A stretch of DNA of 64,000 nucleotides from Otis tarda (lineage: Eukaryota > Chordata > Aves > Otidiformes > Otididae). The stretch covers positions 140,071,053-140,135,052 of the forward strand of contig CM048552.1 of assembly GCA_026413225.1 (NCBI GenBank). Direction: 5' to 3'. The translations under genes were made by a program, and so were the position numbers. Below the pieces are notes generated by a model, which saw only the letters and a program-made list of their open reading frames with translations, was not told the origin of the DNA and did not search any database. This document shows, piece after piece, positions 48,185 to 60,884 of this stretch (positions within the stretch are counted from its first letter, which is position 1; each line of letters begins with the position of its first letter).

Positions 48185-51100
48185 AGCACTCTGCTCTAAG
48201 TAGGTGCTTGCCCTGCAAAGACACTTAGAACCAGCATTGACATTTTTATTAGTCTGTATGCATTATTTTATATGAATTACACTAGTTTTTTATAGCCTTA
48301 GCATTTGCACCATTATTCCATTTTCTAATTCATTGTGTATTCAAATGTGATAGTGCAAATCCTGTCTTTTTCATAGACTTCAGATTCTAGAAAAGGCTTT
48401 CTGAAAAGACTAGAGCATATCCACTACCAGTGTCTGCCAATAGATTCTCACAGTAGATTTTAATGTATATAACTTCTATATGTTAGTAACATCTGTATCT
48501 TCTACTTATGCTCTTAAAGTGGACAAAATTTTATCATTAACATTTTCCTTGAGGTGTTTTGTTTGTTGGAGGGTTTTGTAATTGTCATTACATGTCCAGT
48601 TACAATTATAAAAATACGGCTAATAGAGCAAGATTTAAACACAGTACAGGAAAGGATGGCTACTTAAGAAAGCATTCCTCTTCTAAGATATTACTCAGCT
48701 CTGAAAATCAATTGATCCTCTTGCACCCAGGATTGAGGAAACATGCCTAAAATAGATGAAATAATTCAGTGTTGAGGACTGCAGTATCTAAAGAATTGTC
48801 CTAAATGGAGTTTTAATAAACAAATGGGGTAACATTGACTGAGGTACGAGTACCAAAACCCCCAGAAGCAGTAAGTAAAAGCATCCTCCTGCCTCAGACT
48901 CTCTAGTATGAGAGGATACAGGGTTTTTTTTCCTAAGAAAATGCTCTTTGTTACCCAATGATTAGGAGGTTTTTTGGTAAACCTAGTAAGTACCTGATTT
49001 GTAACCACTTCCTTTTGCCTGATTCCTTTCTTTTCCAGATACAAAAAGAGGTGTGCAAAAGGTGTTGCTCACAACACAGTTGGTTTAGGATTTAAGTTCT
49101 CCTTGAGAAGGAAGAGGACTCAGTCTCTCTAACATTTGAGGGTGTTGTAAAGTACTGTGATTCCCACCCTATGAGATGGTGCTCCAGCTCTGGTCTGTGC
49201 ATGCAGATATTTCTCTGTGCCCCGAGTGTGCCCACCCACCAAGGGGGTCACAGTGAGGGAGACGGTACCTGGAGTCAAGCATATGTTCTCCTACCTTGTC
49301 TTCTTCCTCTTGATCTGTTCCTCATGAAACTACATTACAGAGTTATTAACCTTCCTCTATAATTAAAGGAGAGAAATTATTAAAATATAATCATTTTGTA
49401 TCACACACTGGAAGTCCTTCACATACCAGCATCTTTTGTTTAGCATAACAGGGAGTCTAATGATCTATCTTGGGTACTTTGAGCCTAGAGCCTGACTTTT
49501 AAGAGCTGTAATGCCCAAGTTAAATTCTGAACTGCTTTGTTTTAAATAGAACCCCAGAAATTTATGGTTGGTGGTGAAAAGTTTCCCTCTATTTTACAAG
49601 GGAAAGATTCTGAAGATATTGGTACTCATCAGCCCAAATTCAGCTCTGAAGGAGATATTGCTAGGTGTCATTTACATTCAGAACGTATCACTGGTCTGCA
49701 TATATGGTTAGGGACTACTTAGACTCTTTTCTAGACATGTTAGAATCTAAATAAAATGGAATAAGACAAGTACAAGCCAATAAACCAATGAAAAGTATTT
49801 TTGAGTTATATAATTTTAGTTAAAAAGACGAGAAATCCATCCCTACTTTAAAAGGTAAAAGAATATTTAAGTTGGTTTAATATCAGAGTGCTATGTATTC
49901 TATATACTTAAAGTAGTTTATAATATAATCTATTCAAATAGAAAACATTGACTTAGTTAATATTTAGTGATAATTTTTATATTATTTTACTGTAAAATTA
50001 TTTAAGTTTTCAAGTGTACTCTAAGACGTTATCAAAATTCTCTAGATAATTGCGACTCATTGACTGCTATACACGCTATAAATTGCTATAAATAGTTTAG
50101 CAATTTATTTAACTAATTAAATTTGTTTAAAAGTATAGTCTGAAACACATTTTTTTAAATTATTCCAATCATTTAAAATTAAAAAACTTCTAATTCAAGA
50201 CTCCTATCTGATATTTGTAAAAATAAATTCTTATAATCAAATCTTCCTGTCAATGCACATTTGATTTATGCAGGCAGAATAACTTTAGTTAAGTATTAAC
50301 TGAGTTTTCTCAGCATGCTAAAAATATCATGGGTCCTCTTGAAGTCAATTTTTCAAGTACTTTACCCGTATGAAGGCAAGATTACTCCCTTACTTTTTGC
50401 ATTATAAAATTAAATTCAATTTATTTGAGTAGAAGATTCTTTTTGTTATATGGAAAATATTATAGAAATACTTATAAATAGATTTCACCCTCTTTGATTT
50501 TCTCTCTCATTGGATAAGCATAACAGTGGGAATATTACTGTTGCAGTATACGGCACTTGTCCCGCAAACAATGACAGATGTTTAATTATGCATTTCAAAC
50601 AGCCCAGTGAAACTTTCCCAGCATAGGTGAGTAGGTCACATATAGAGAACTTATTATAAAGATGCTGTTAGGGAAACCTGCATATATTGCTTTTCTTTCC
50701 TGACTTATTACATTACAGTATGAAGTAGACCATTTAAAAACTAAAAGCAAATAATTGAAAATATTTTATTTCTGCAAAATGTTCAGCAGGAAAATTTGTT
50801 ATTCATTGAATTCTGAATTTTTCATTAGAAGTCATCTGATTTGAATAGAACTATATAAATGTAAGTGAAACAGTTATTTTTAGATGAATTTGACCTTCCC
50901 TTGACAAAGTGTAATGTGGCAGCCATATAGAAAGATTCGGGATGGCACAGGAGCACTTGATTTGGCTTAGAAGCAGTACAAAGTAGATATTATGGAATTA
51001 TTAAGTGCAGATTCAATGAACTATCATAGTAACCTCAGAAAATATAGATAATATTATAGCTTGAAGAATCATTGATATTAATGAAAAGGAAGGTTATGAG

Positions 51101-51297
51101 ATTCCCAAAGTAACTATGTAAGTTTGAATACAACATAGTAAACACATTGTCTTTTCAAACAGGATAGAAACGCCTTTAAGCTTTTGAATAATCTGTGGAA
51201 TCACTGCCTATTTGTACTAAATTTCAAGCTTGTGTCACATCAGAAATTGTGAACTCCCCAGTTGACTGGGTAAGTAGTTATCTAACTATGCAATACA
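48185..51297. other. unassigned AT-rich DNA
   Basis: No gene or element recognised. A GC-richer patch at about 49,140-49,340 is unassigned. Confidence 0.45.
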
Positions 51298-52505
51298 CTT
51301 TTCCTCTTCAGAGACTTCAGATGAAAGACTGGAAGTCAGCTTCAACAGGGACTCAGCTTAAGTGTCTCTATGCTAACACACATAGCATGGGGTACAAACA
51401 GGAAGATTTAGAGATGTGTGTACACATGTAGGGCTATGATCTTGTTGGCATCTCAGAGATGTGATGGGATGACTTCTATGACTGAAGCCTTGGGATAGAG
51501 GGATATAGATCCTTTACAAAGGACAGAAAAATGGAGACAAGGAGAGACTGTTGCTGTCTATATCAATGACCAGTTGGAGTGCATGAAGCTCCACCTGGGG
51601 ATGGATGAGGAGCTGACAGGGAGTTTATGAGTCAGGATTAAAGGGAGGGTAGGGACAGGTGACATTACAGTGGGGGTCTATTACAGGCCACTCAACCAGG
51701 AGGACTGAGCAGATTAGGCCCTCTATAGACAGATGGGAGCAGCATGACGGACAAAAGCCCTGGTCCTCATGGCCTAATGGGGGACTTGAATCACCCCAAT
51801 ATCTATTGTAAGGACAATATAGCAGGGCACAGGCAATCCAGGAGATTCGTGGAATGTGTGGATGATAACTTCCTCCTGCAACCAAGGAAGACCTGGCGAA
51901 CCACAGGCCAGTCAGTGTCACCTCTGTGCCTGGCAAGGTCATGGAGCAGATCCTCCTGGAATCTGTGCTAAGGCACATGGAAAACAAGGAGTTGACTGGT
52001 GACAGCCAACATGGCTTCACTAAGAGCAGATTATGCCTGGTCAGTTTAGTGACCTCCAACAATGGGGTTACAGCATCAGTGGACAAGGGATGAGCAACTG
52101 ATGTCACGTACCTGGACTTGTGCAAGGCATTAGACACTGTCCTGCATGACATCCTTCTCTCTAAACTGGAGAGTCATGGATTTGATGGACGGACCACTCG
52201 GTGGATAAGGAATTGGCTGGATGGCCACACTTAAAGAGTGATGGTCAACGGCTTGATGTCCAGGTGGAGACTGGTGACAAGTGGCGTTCCTCAGGGGTCA
52301 GTATTGGGACTGGCATTGTTCAACATCTTTGTGGGTAACATGGACAGTGGGATAGAGTGCACCCTCAGCAAGTTCTCCAATGGCACCAGGCTTGGTTTGA
52401 TGCAGTTGACATGCTGAAGGGAAGAGTTGCCGTCCAGAGGGACCTTGATAGGCTGGAGAGGTGGGCCCGTGAAAATCTCATGATCCAATATTCTATGATA
52501 CGATA
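51298..52505 (+). mobile_element. CR1 LINE with two large internal deletions
   Basis: The left part (51298-51890) is endonuclease-domain sequence: the frame reads TQLKCLYANTHSMGYKQEDL, and farther on 'gggggtctattacaggccac'. At about 51890 it jumps straight to RT sequence ('aaccacaggccagtcagtgt'), so roughly 1 kb of normal ORF2 is missing. RT sequence runs to the 'ggtgggcccgtgaaaatctc' block and then jumps to a degenerate octamer end (attctatgatacgatag). Multiple stops and frameshifts occur. It may descend from a deleted template or have been deleted after insertion. Confidence 0.88.
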
Positions 52506-53741
52506 GTGCCAATTGTGGTTGCTCTGAAAATTCTTCTTAAAGTACATCATTATATATATTTTTTTCACTTTTTTTCCCTCTTTCATTTGTAATTTTTTCT
52601 CAAACTTGAATATATATTTTCTCTTAGTGTTGTATTTTTTACCTCTTTTTGGGCAACAATTTCCTTCAATATTTTTTTTCCCTCCCATATATAACAACTT
52701 AAACCAGTTACATTCTAGATATACTTTTATGTATTTGTAGATTTGTCATCAGAATGAATGCATTTCTGCTAAAGGAGACTGTAGGATATTTTTTGTTGCC
52801 TTTGATCCTATCAAGAAAGCATTCTGATACAAGTAGAGAGAACTACATCTCTATGGGTTCGCTTGTAGAAAAAAATCTCTAATTTATTATGGATATAAAT
52901 ACCAGACTTCAGGATCAAAAACTCTGCACTAAAATTTATCTATTAAAAATATTTGAAAGATTTTTTAAAATTTATAAATCCTGAAAAAAAAATCCCCCTT
53001 TGGATTTATGAGACCTCTAAGAATTTTTTAATAAATCATGCTGACAGACTCACTCCTCTTAGAAGGAGGAATTAAAAATTGTTTATGTAAATAATATTGA
53101 AGAGTTAATGGAGATAATTTTCAATTCTAGCCACAAATTCATATTCGTATTTACTGAGGCTGCAACTAGTTGCAAGTGGAAAGCACTCGTTTATGCACAT
53201 AGAAAAGTTTGAATATAAGCTTGGTAATCCTGTTGTGAAATCAACTACTCTGAAAAAAAAAAGAAAATGTTAAGTGGGAGAGAGAGTGGTAATATCACTG
53301 ATCCTCAAAAGACAGTTTTTTATATTACTGCTTTATACAATAATAAAAATAATAACAACAACAACAACAACAAAATAAAAAAAAACCCAAACTACAACAC
53401 TTCCTACAAAAAGGAGATTATTTTCTAGTAGGTGAATTTTTCCAAGACACTATTTATGGGTGAATGAATACTTCTGTGGAGGTCAGTACAAGTGGCCAAG
53501 AATAAGAACTATATATTTTGCTTTGATGTTTTTGTAAATGTATCTCACTTCCTAGAATGTGTTAAGTTATGAAAAGCAATGTTTGCTGTTGTGTTGTCAA
53601 CATGTTTTTGTGGGCAAAAGGATCCGTACTGTATGTATAGACCCAAGAATTCACTTTAAGCGTAATTAAATTTTTTAGTCTAGTACAATATACATTTTTA
53701 TTATTGCAGCCTCATTAATATTCATTAGCCTTATTAAGTAA
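52506..53741. other. AT-rich DNA
   Basis: No gene recognised. It contains the (AAC)n run at 53354-53373 and low-complexity T-rich tracts near 52,550-52,680. Confidence 0.5.
53354..53373. repeat. (AAC)n microsatellite
   Basis: About six AAC units, flanked by AAT-rich sequence. Simple repeat. Confidence 0.85.
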
Positions 53742-54280
53742 ATACAGGTTTGCTTAGACTAATAGACGTTGCAAAACAACTTCAGTGCTCCAAGTCTCAC
53801 TAGTGTGGAGATGCAGGAAGCTGGGAGAAAGACAGACAGAATAATTGACCCAAACTAGCCAAAGAGAGTATTCCATGCCATAAACGCCATGCTCACTATA
53901 TAAGTGGGGGTTGGCCAGGGCGGGTATCTGCCGTCCTGGTAGCCATCTCTCTCTCTCATTTGCTGGCATTGTGCCCTCTACCTTGCTGGCCCTCTTTTTT
54001 GCTCCTTTGCTTGCTGCTCAGTTTTGTTTCCGTGATCGCTGCTTGGGATGGGCTGTATCGGTCATTGGGACATCGGTGGTGAGGAAACATACATTTTTCA
54101 TTTTATATATTTTAATATCCTTATATTCTGTTATTATTGTAGTTTTTCTTTGTTATTTTAGTAAACTGTCTCCATATCAACCCATGAATTTTCCTTTCTT
54201 CCCAATTCTCTCCCCAGTTCCCACTGGGTAGGGGGAGGGTGAGTGAGAAACTGTGTGGTGACTCAGGCTAAACCATCACA
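53742..54280 (+). mobile_element. 5'-eroded ERVL-type LTR
   Basis: The right part is clear. A TATA box (TATATAA, 53897-53903) is followed by about 270 bp of R/U5 sequence, 'agtaaactgtctccatatca', and the terminal 'ggctaaaccatcaca' ending at 54280. U3 matches begin near 'gcttagactaatag' at about 53750. No TG start is visible and no duplication of the right flank was found, so the left end is truncated or too diverged. It is a different subfamily from the LTR that starts 170 bp to its right. Confidence 0.82.
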
Positions 54281-54451
54281 CTTCCTTCCTTTTAGTCAAA
54301 AAGGAAGTTATTCCTGGTACTGTAGAGTGTGCTATACCAAGGGAAAGGTATTGTTTGATACACTGATTTTGTTTGACAAATGGGCAAACTATACAATTAT
54401 GAAGTTGTGAATGGTAACAGTATAATGATACTGAAATCTAAAACTGACTAT

Positions 54452-56346
54452 TGATTTTGCCTGTGATAGAGTTAATTTTCTTTATGGTAGCTTGTATGGT
54501 GGTATGTTTTTGATTTGTGATGAAAACAGTGTTGATAACACAGGGATGTTTTAGTTATTGCTGATCAGAACTTGCACACTGTTAAGGCCTTCTCTGGTTC
54601 TCACACCACTCCACCAGCAAGGAGGTTGGGGTTGCACAAGGAGTTGGGAAGGGGCACAGCCGGGACAGCTGACCACACCTGATCAAAGGGATATTTGATG
54701 CCATATGACATCATGCTCAGTAATAAATGATGGGGAAAAAAGAGATGAAATGGGGATGTTTGGAGTGATAGCATTTGTCTTCCCAAGTAACCGTTGTGCA
54801 TGCTAAGGCACATGGAGAGCAAGGAGGTGGTTGGTGACAGCCAACATGGCTTCACCAAGGGCAGATCGTGCCTGACCAATTAGGTGGCCTTTTATGATGG
54901 GGTAACAGCATCGGTGGACAAGGGACGGGCAACGGATATCATCTACCTGGACTTGTGCAAGGCATTTGACACTGTCCCGCATGACATCCTTCTCTCTAAA
55001 CTAGAGAGGCATGGGTTCGATGGATGGACCACTCGGTGGATAAGGAGTTGGCTGGATGGCCGCACTCAGAGAGTGGTGGTCAATGGCTCAATGTCCAAGT
55101 GGAGACCGGTCACCAGTGGTGTCCCTCAGGGGTCCGTGTTGGGCCCGGCCCTGTTCAACATCTTTGTCGGCGACATGGACAGTGGGATAGAGTGCACCCT
55201 CAGCAAGTTCGCCGATGACACCAAGCTGTGTGGTGCTGTCTACTCGCTGGAAGGGAGGGATGCCATCCAGAGGGACCTGGACAGGCTGGAGAGGTGGGCC
55301 CGTGCCAACCTCATGAAGTTCAACCAGGCCAAGTGCAAGGTCCTGCACCTGGGTCATGGCAATCCCAGGCACAAATACAGGCTGGGCGGAGAATGGATTG
55401 AGAGCAGCCCTGAGGAGAAAGACTTGGGAGTGCTGGTGGACGAGAGGCTCAACATCAGTTGGCAAAGCGCCCTTGCAGCCCCGAAAGGCCAACCGCATCC
55501 TGGGCTGCATCAAGAGGAGCGTGGCCAGCAGGTCGAGGGAGGTGATTCTGCCCCTCTACTCTGCCCTGGTGAGACCCCACCTGGAGTACTGCAGCCAGTT
55601 CTGGAGTCCCCAACATAAGAAGGACATGGATCAGTTGGAAAGGGTCCAGATGAGGGCCACAAAGATGATCAGAGGGCTGGAGCACCTCTCCTATGAGGAC
55701 AGGCTGAGAGAGTTGGGGCTGTTCAGCCTGGAGAAGAGGAGGCTCCGGGGAGACCTGATAGCGGTCTTCCAATACCTCAAGGGGGCCTACAGGAAAGATG
55801 GGGAGAGGCTGTTCAGTAGGGCCTCTTGTGATAGGACAAGGGGTAATGGGTTTAAACTAGAAGGAGGTACGTTTAGATTAGATATTAGAAAAAAATTTTT
55901 ACAATGAGAGTTGTAGAGCACTGGAACAGGTTGCCCAGAGAGGTGGTGGGTGCCCCATCCCTGGAAATGTTCAAGGCCAGGCTGGATGAGGCTCTGAGCA
56001 ACCTGATCTAGTCAGGGATGTCCCTGCTTCTTGCAGGGGAGTTGGACTGGATGACCTTTGAAGGTCCCTTCCAACTCTAACCATTCTATGATTCTATGAT
56101 GGAGCCCAGCTTTCCTGGAGAGGGCTGAACACCTGCCTGCCAATGGGAAGCCACAAATGAATTCACTATTTTGCTCTACCTGTGTGTGTGACTTTTGCGT
56201 TAATTGTTAAACTGTCTTTATCTCAGTCTAGGAGTTTTCTCACTTTTACCCTTTCAATTTTTCAATTCTCTTCCCCATCCCACTGCAGGCGAGTGAATGG
56301 GCAGCTGAGTGGGGCTGAGCTGCTTACCAGGATTAAACCACAACAT
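54452..56346 (+). mobile_element. ERVL-type LTR split by a CR1 insertion
   Basis: The left arm (54452-54799) begins TGATTTTGCCTGTGATAGAG and continues through the usual U3 blocks, including TGACATCA at 54706. The TATA region is decayed (agtaataaat). The right arm (56100-56346) resumes at 'ggagcccagctttcctgg' and ends 'attaaaccacaacat'. The gap is filled by a CR1. A 7-bp TGACTAT flanks the pair (54445-54451 and 56347-56353). That is longer than the usual 5 bp, and one extra base follows the CA end, so the exact edges are uncertain. Without the CR1 it would be an ordinary solo LTR of about 600 bp. Confidence 0.88.
54799..56099 (+). mobile_element. CR1 LINE nested in an ERVL LTR
   Basis: About 1.3 kb from the RT region ('gctaaggcacatggagagca') to the octamer tail. 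It is very similar to the intact 37.1-kb copy but broken in three places. A TAG replaces a Leu codon at 54881-54883, one base is gained near 55471-55490 in the post-RT domain, and one T is lost from the T-run near 55900. The catalytic FADD box is intact (KFADDTK). ATG at the left junction and in the ATGG after the tail may be a 3-bp duplication or microhomology. It must be younger than the LTR it interrupts. Confidence 0.95.
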
Positions 56347-58623
56347 TGACTATGAAGGTTTGAAAAAAGATCTTGTGACACTGAGTCATAAGGAAATACT
56401 AATAGCATACCACATGAAAGTTAATTTGGAATAGTCAATGAAATTATGAGGTATCAGATTTGAAACAAATGAAAATAAGCCAAATCCTTTTCACAAAGAC
56501 AACTTCCCCAGGGAACTAATTTTTGGGGTTTTTTTTGAGAACTAATATTGTAAAGAAGAGATGTCTAATGGTAGCTGTAGAATGGAGTGGAACATTTTCA
56601 CCAGTTCAGAAATTCTTCAGTAGGACAAAATCTTTGTACATGACCTTGGCTTAATTTTAATTTCTGACAGTCAGATCCTGACAAGCAGCCTCCACAGACA
56701 GCCCTTTGACTGAATTTTTGCATCTTCTAGTCAGTGACACAAACACACACATGTGTAAATGAGAGCATGTGATTTATTTCATACATACATCTAGTCTGTG
56801 AAAGAAAGTCTTAATTCTAGAAGCATGAGTTGCAGGTTAACTGCTTGACTTGGCTTAAAACCAGCTGTGACATTAGACAGAGATTACAAACCAAAGAGAC
56901 CTCATCTTCACAGAAGAGATCATGCAAATGGAAAAGAGTGACCAGTGAATAGGTAGAATCTGTCCTAAACTCCCAATACAAGGCAGGGGTGGAAGTGGGA
57001 GGCAATTTATGCCGTTTCATATTTTATAGATTTTCATGTTTTATCTGGAACATGTCCAAAATAATTCACTTTTTTTTTTTCTATAATCATCCATATTGAG
57101 GTCTGAATGTAAAAGTTGCACATGAAAACTTACCTGCTGTTCACAAGAAGAATTTTCCTTACTGTTGCAAAACCCAATAATTATAGTTAAATGCCACAGA
57201 CTGCAGAGAAATATGTTCTTAAATATCACATAGTACTTGGCAAAATATCCCTTAGATATATACTAATAAAAAGTTTTCTTTTCTTTATGGAGTATTCCTG
57301 TAGTAGTGACAAAACAACACAAGTTCCAGACTTTATCCTTTTTCACCTTGAGCAAAAACATATTAAGGGCCGAGTAACAGACATTCCTATACAAGTTAAC
57401 AGTAACAACAACAATAATAATAATAATAATAATAATAATAATTTCTTCTTAAAGCAAAATCACACCCTATGAAAAAAATTTACTAATAGACCAGCTAACG
57501 TTTATATTGAAGGCAGATAATTCCTCTTGTTGATGCAATAGATCTATGAAAATTTTGTCATAATTATCTGGGCAGGATCAACACTCCAACCTAAACAGTA
57601 AAATGAAGAAAATATGTATCATTTTGTTTAACCATCCAAATCTGCAGAGAGTTAATATTTGTGCATATTTCTCTTCTTTTTCTAAAGTATAATATAATTT
57701 CCTACCTGGGCATTCACTTCTCTCAGTTCTTCGCATCCTAAAAACATGTGTATATTAAAACTGTTGTAATGCTGGATGCTTTTCTTTAAGGTAGAATATC
57801 AAAACCAGCAGTCCATCTGTTTCCATCTCTGAAAAGTGGTGGCTGAACGTCTTCAAATTATCCTTCAATTTTTTTTCTTCTCTATGGATCAGGAGTATCA
57901 TAGGGAGTGACACCCTTTCTGAGCATTCATTTCTAATGGGTGAATTCCCCTAATCCTCTGAGAAGACAAATTTTGAGGTATTTTGTTCGTTCAGTTCATT
58001 GTTTGCACTTGGGCCATAACATACTGTGACATATTTCTTCATTTCGTCTTTTTCTTTGCTTTAATGCATTTTGACAGAATGGTACATCACTTGGAAAAAT
58101 AATAAAAAAGAAATAAAAAATATGTCAGTAAGTCCAAAACCATGTTCCTACTTTTACACAAAATCTATGCTATTACATCAGCCTGATTAAAGTCTTGCGA
58201 GGTCACTCATAACTCATTTGCGTCACGCTGTACTAGATGCTTACTTGCTTATATTAATGGCCTCTAGCTCCACCGTCTCCCTTTATGAGCTTCTCACCCT
58301 CTGAAAATACTCCTTTCACAGCCAGCCTACATTACTCTCAGAGCAATCTATTAAAAAAATACTTTTCCAATTGCATCATTTATCTACTGCTGTAAATTTA
58401 CACAGTGCTTTCAAGGGAGATATAATCTTCCATCTTAGTTTTTTATAGGCAAAGGCTTAGTCTACACTTACAAGATTTTACTTCTATAACTATGTCAGCT
58501 AGTGCAATTTTTTTAACCGTTACAACTAGAGTAATAAAAATCCCTGTATGGTAACACTTATCCTAGTAAAATCATACTTAAAACAATATTTGTCTAAACA
58601 CACAGACCTGGATCCTTACATGC
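56347..58623. other. AT-rich DNA
   Basis: No gene recognised. It contains the (AAT)n run at 57413-57442. The last five bases (CATGC) are the target duplication of the next LTR. Confidence 0.5.
57413..57442. repeat. (AAT)10 microsatellite
   Basis: Ten uninterrupted AAT units, preceded by a few AAC units. A likely length-polymorphic locus. Confidence 0.9.
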
Positions 58624-59415
58624 TGTCACGGCCCACTCGGGACTCGTGATGGTTCTTTTAATGCGATCTCAAAGTGCAAAATTACGGCGAACACGCCAAA
58701 GGGGTTGGTTTCAATCAAACAGCACAAACTTTATTATTTTGCCCGTAAAGCGGCATGCGATAGGTGAAAGGGAGTGAAAAGGAAAAGTAAAGACAGGGAA
58801 GGGAAAAAAGAAGATAATAGCTACCACCGCGGGTCCAAGGCGTCCCTATGGTCCCAGGTCCAGGCAGCGTCCCGCCGGTCCTCACGATCGATGTCGATGT
58901 CGATCCTTGGTGGGGAGAGCTCTTTGGGGGTCTCGTTGTTAGGGGGTCGACCTTTTATGCCAAGTGGCAAACCTTGCTCCTCCTTACTTCGGGGATCTCC
59001 GCCTGCTCTCGGCCCTTAGGATAGAAGTGTGTTTTTGTACATTATAATTAGCAAAGTTCTGTTAAAGGGCACTTTCTCACCGTTGTTTTTGAGACAGCAG
59101 TTGTGATTCATCCTCCTCGATAGCAGCTGCATGGTTATCTCTGCCAGTTTTGACAACAGGGATGAGCCGTCGCACCTCCGCGCCACTCTGTCCGCCGTTT
59201 CAAGGATGTTGTACATTTTGTTGTTAGGCCAGAGTCGGCCTTGTCCATAACAGTTCTGTTCTGTTCCCGGGAGGAAAAAAAAAACAACTGCCTCTCAGGC
59301 AGGCTGCTCACAGCAACTCATGTCAAGTTGTGAGCCTAACTTTTAGGTCATAGTCCACCTGGAAGTCCTCGATGACAAGGTTGAGACAATACCGATTTTC
59401 TGACCGAGCCTTACA
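58624..59415 (-). mobile_element. 792-bp solo LTR, class uncertain
   Basis: Seen: TGTCACGGCCCACTCGGGAC at the left and GAGCCTTACA at the right, flanked by CATGC (58619-58623 and 59416-59420). The orientation is minus. On that strand a TATA-like CATAAAAGG lies at plus position about 58951-58959 and AATAAA at 58730-58735, giving U3-R-U5 from right to left. It has higher GC and more CpG than its surroundings. No retroviral coding region is attached. The 5-bp duplication would suit ERVL, but the sequence is unlike the other ERVL LTRs here, so the class is left open. Confidence 0.85.
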
Positions 59416-59701
59416 CATGCCTAACCTTTTGCAGAATGAATAAACTAAGTGTCTAAATACTTCAGAAGACAGGACTTATATAGCAATACATCTGCATTGA
59501 CCCGTCGTCCTAAAAATCAGGGAGTTTTCTGCTAAAGCTATATCTCTGGAAACATATGAGAAAAAGACCCTCAAAACAGAAATCTAAGATCTTGAAGGCC
59601 AAGTAGGAGAAGAAAATGTCCACTGACAAATAAAAAAAAAATACAGAAAACTGTTTTACTTTCAATATTGTGTGTTGTATTTCCATTCCCTTTTCCAACA
59701 C
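59416..59701. other. short AT-rich spacer
   Basis: No gene or element seen between the solo LTR and the CR1 nest. Confidence 0.5.
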
Positions 59702-60192
59702 GAATTGAAAGCAACCCTGAGGAGAAGGACTTAAGCGTGCTGGTGGATGAGAAGCTCACCACGAGCTGGCAATGTGCACTTGCAGCCCAGAAAGCCAACC
59801 ACATCCTGGGCTGCATCAAGAGGATTGTGGCCAGCAGTCGAGGGAGGTGATTCTGCCCCTTTATTCTGCTCTTGTGAGACCTCACCTGGAGTATTGCATC
59901 CAGCTCTGGAGCCCCCAACATAAGAAGGACACAGACCTATTGGAGCGAGGCCGGAGTAGGGCCATGAAGATGATCAGAGGGCTGAAGTGCCTCTCCTATG
60001 AGGACAAACTGAGAGAGTTGGCATTGTTCACCCTGGAGAAGAGAAGGCTCCAAGGAGACCTTATAGCAGCCTTCTAGTACCTCAGTGAAACCTACAAGAA
60101 AGCTGAAGAGGCACTTGTGACAAGGGCACGTAGTGATAGCATAAGGGGTAAGGTTTTAAACTGAAAGAGGGTAGATTTAGGTTACATATAGG

Positions 60193-60884
60193 TTGCAGCA
60201 CCTAAAGGGGGTTTATAAGAAAGATGGAAAGAAACTCTTCAGCAGGGCCTGTTGTGATAGGATGCAGGGTAATGGTTTTAAAATAGAGGGACATAGATTC
60301 AGACTTGACATAAGCAAACAATTTTTCACAATGAGTGTGGTGGAACACTGGAACAGGTTGCCCAGAGAGGTGGTAGGAGAACCATACCCAGAAGAGAAGG
60401 ATCCAGGGAGACCTGATAGCGGTCTTCCAGTACCGTAAGGGGGCCTACAAGAAAGATGGGGAGAGGTTGTTTAGTAGGGCCTGTTGCAATAGGACAAGGA
60501 GTAATGGTTTTAAAATAGTGGGGGGTAGATTTAGACTGGATATTAGGAAAAAATTTTTTTACAATGCGAGTTATAGAACACTGGAACAGGTTGCCCAGAA
60601 AGGTGGTGGAGGCCCCATCCCTGGAAACATTCAAGGCCAGGCTGGATGAGGCTCTGAGCAACTTGATCTAGTCGCAGATGTCCCTGCTCCTTGCAGGGGG
60701 GTTGGACTAGATGACCTTTGAAGGTCCCTTCCAACTCTAACCATTCTATGATTCTATGATTCTATGAAACATTCAAGGTCTGAGCAACCTGATCTAGTTG
60801 AAGATGTCTCTGCTTCTTGCAGGGCGGTTGGACTAGATGACCTTTGAAGGTTCGTTTCAACCCTAATGATTCTATGATTCTATA
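60193..60884 (+). mobile_element. middle CR1 (copy B) inserted in copy A, in two arms
   Basis: The left arm is 60193-60388, from 'cacctaaagggggtttataa' to 'gaggtggtaggagaaccata'. The right arm, 60766-60884, resumes at 'gaaacattcaaggt', skips about 15-20 bases of the normal 'caggctggatggggct' block, and ends in the octamer tail. Its 3' end has the 'acaatgagtgtggtggaaca' form. It is 5'-truncated at insertion. Confidence 0.85.
60389..60765 (+). mobile_element. inner CR1 (copy C) inserted in copy B
   Basis: An uninterrupted 377-bp CR1 3' end, from 'gggagacctgatagcggtct' to a clean tail (attctatgattctatgattc). Its sequence is closest to the young copies at 13.85, 24.7 and 37.1 kb. It is complete from its own 5' truncation point to its tail, so it is the youngest of the three. 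Confidence 0.9.

Noticed and set aside
51163..51269. Possible exon between acceptor 'cttttcaaacag' and donor 'gtaagtag'
   Set aside because: All frames contain a stop before the donor. It could only be a terminal exon, in which case the donor is meaningless, so there is no independent support.
53742..56346. A single provirus with two LTRs
   Set aside because: The LTRs are of different subfamilies, and only 170 bp lies between them with no viral coding or primer-binding sequence.
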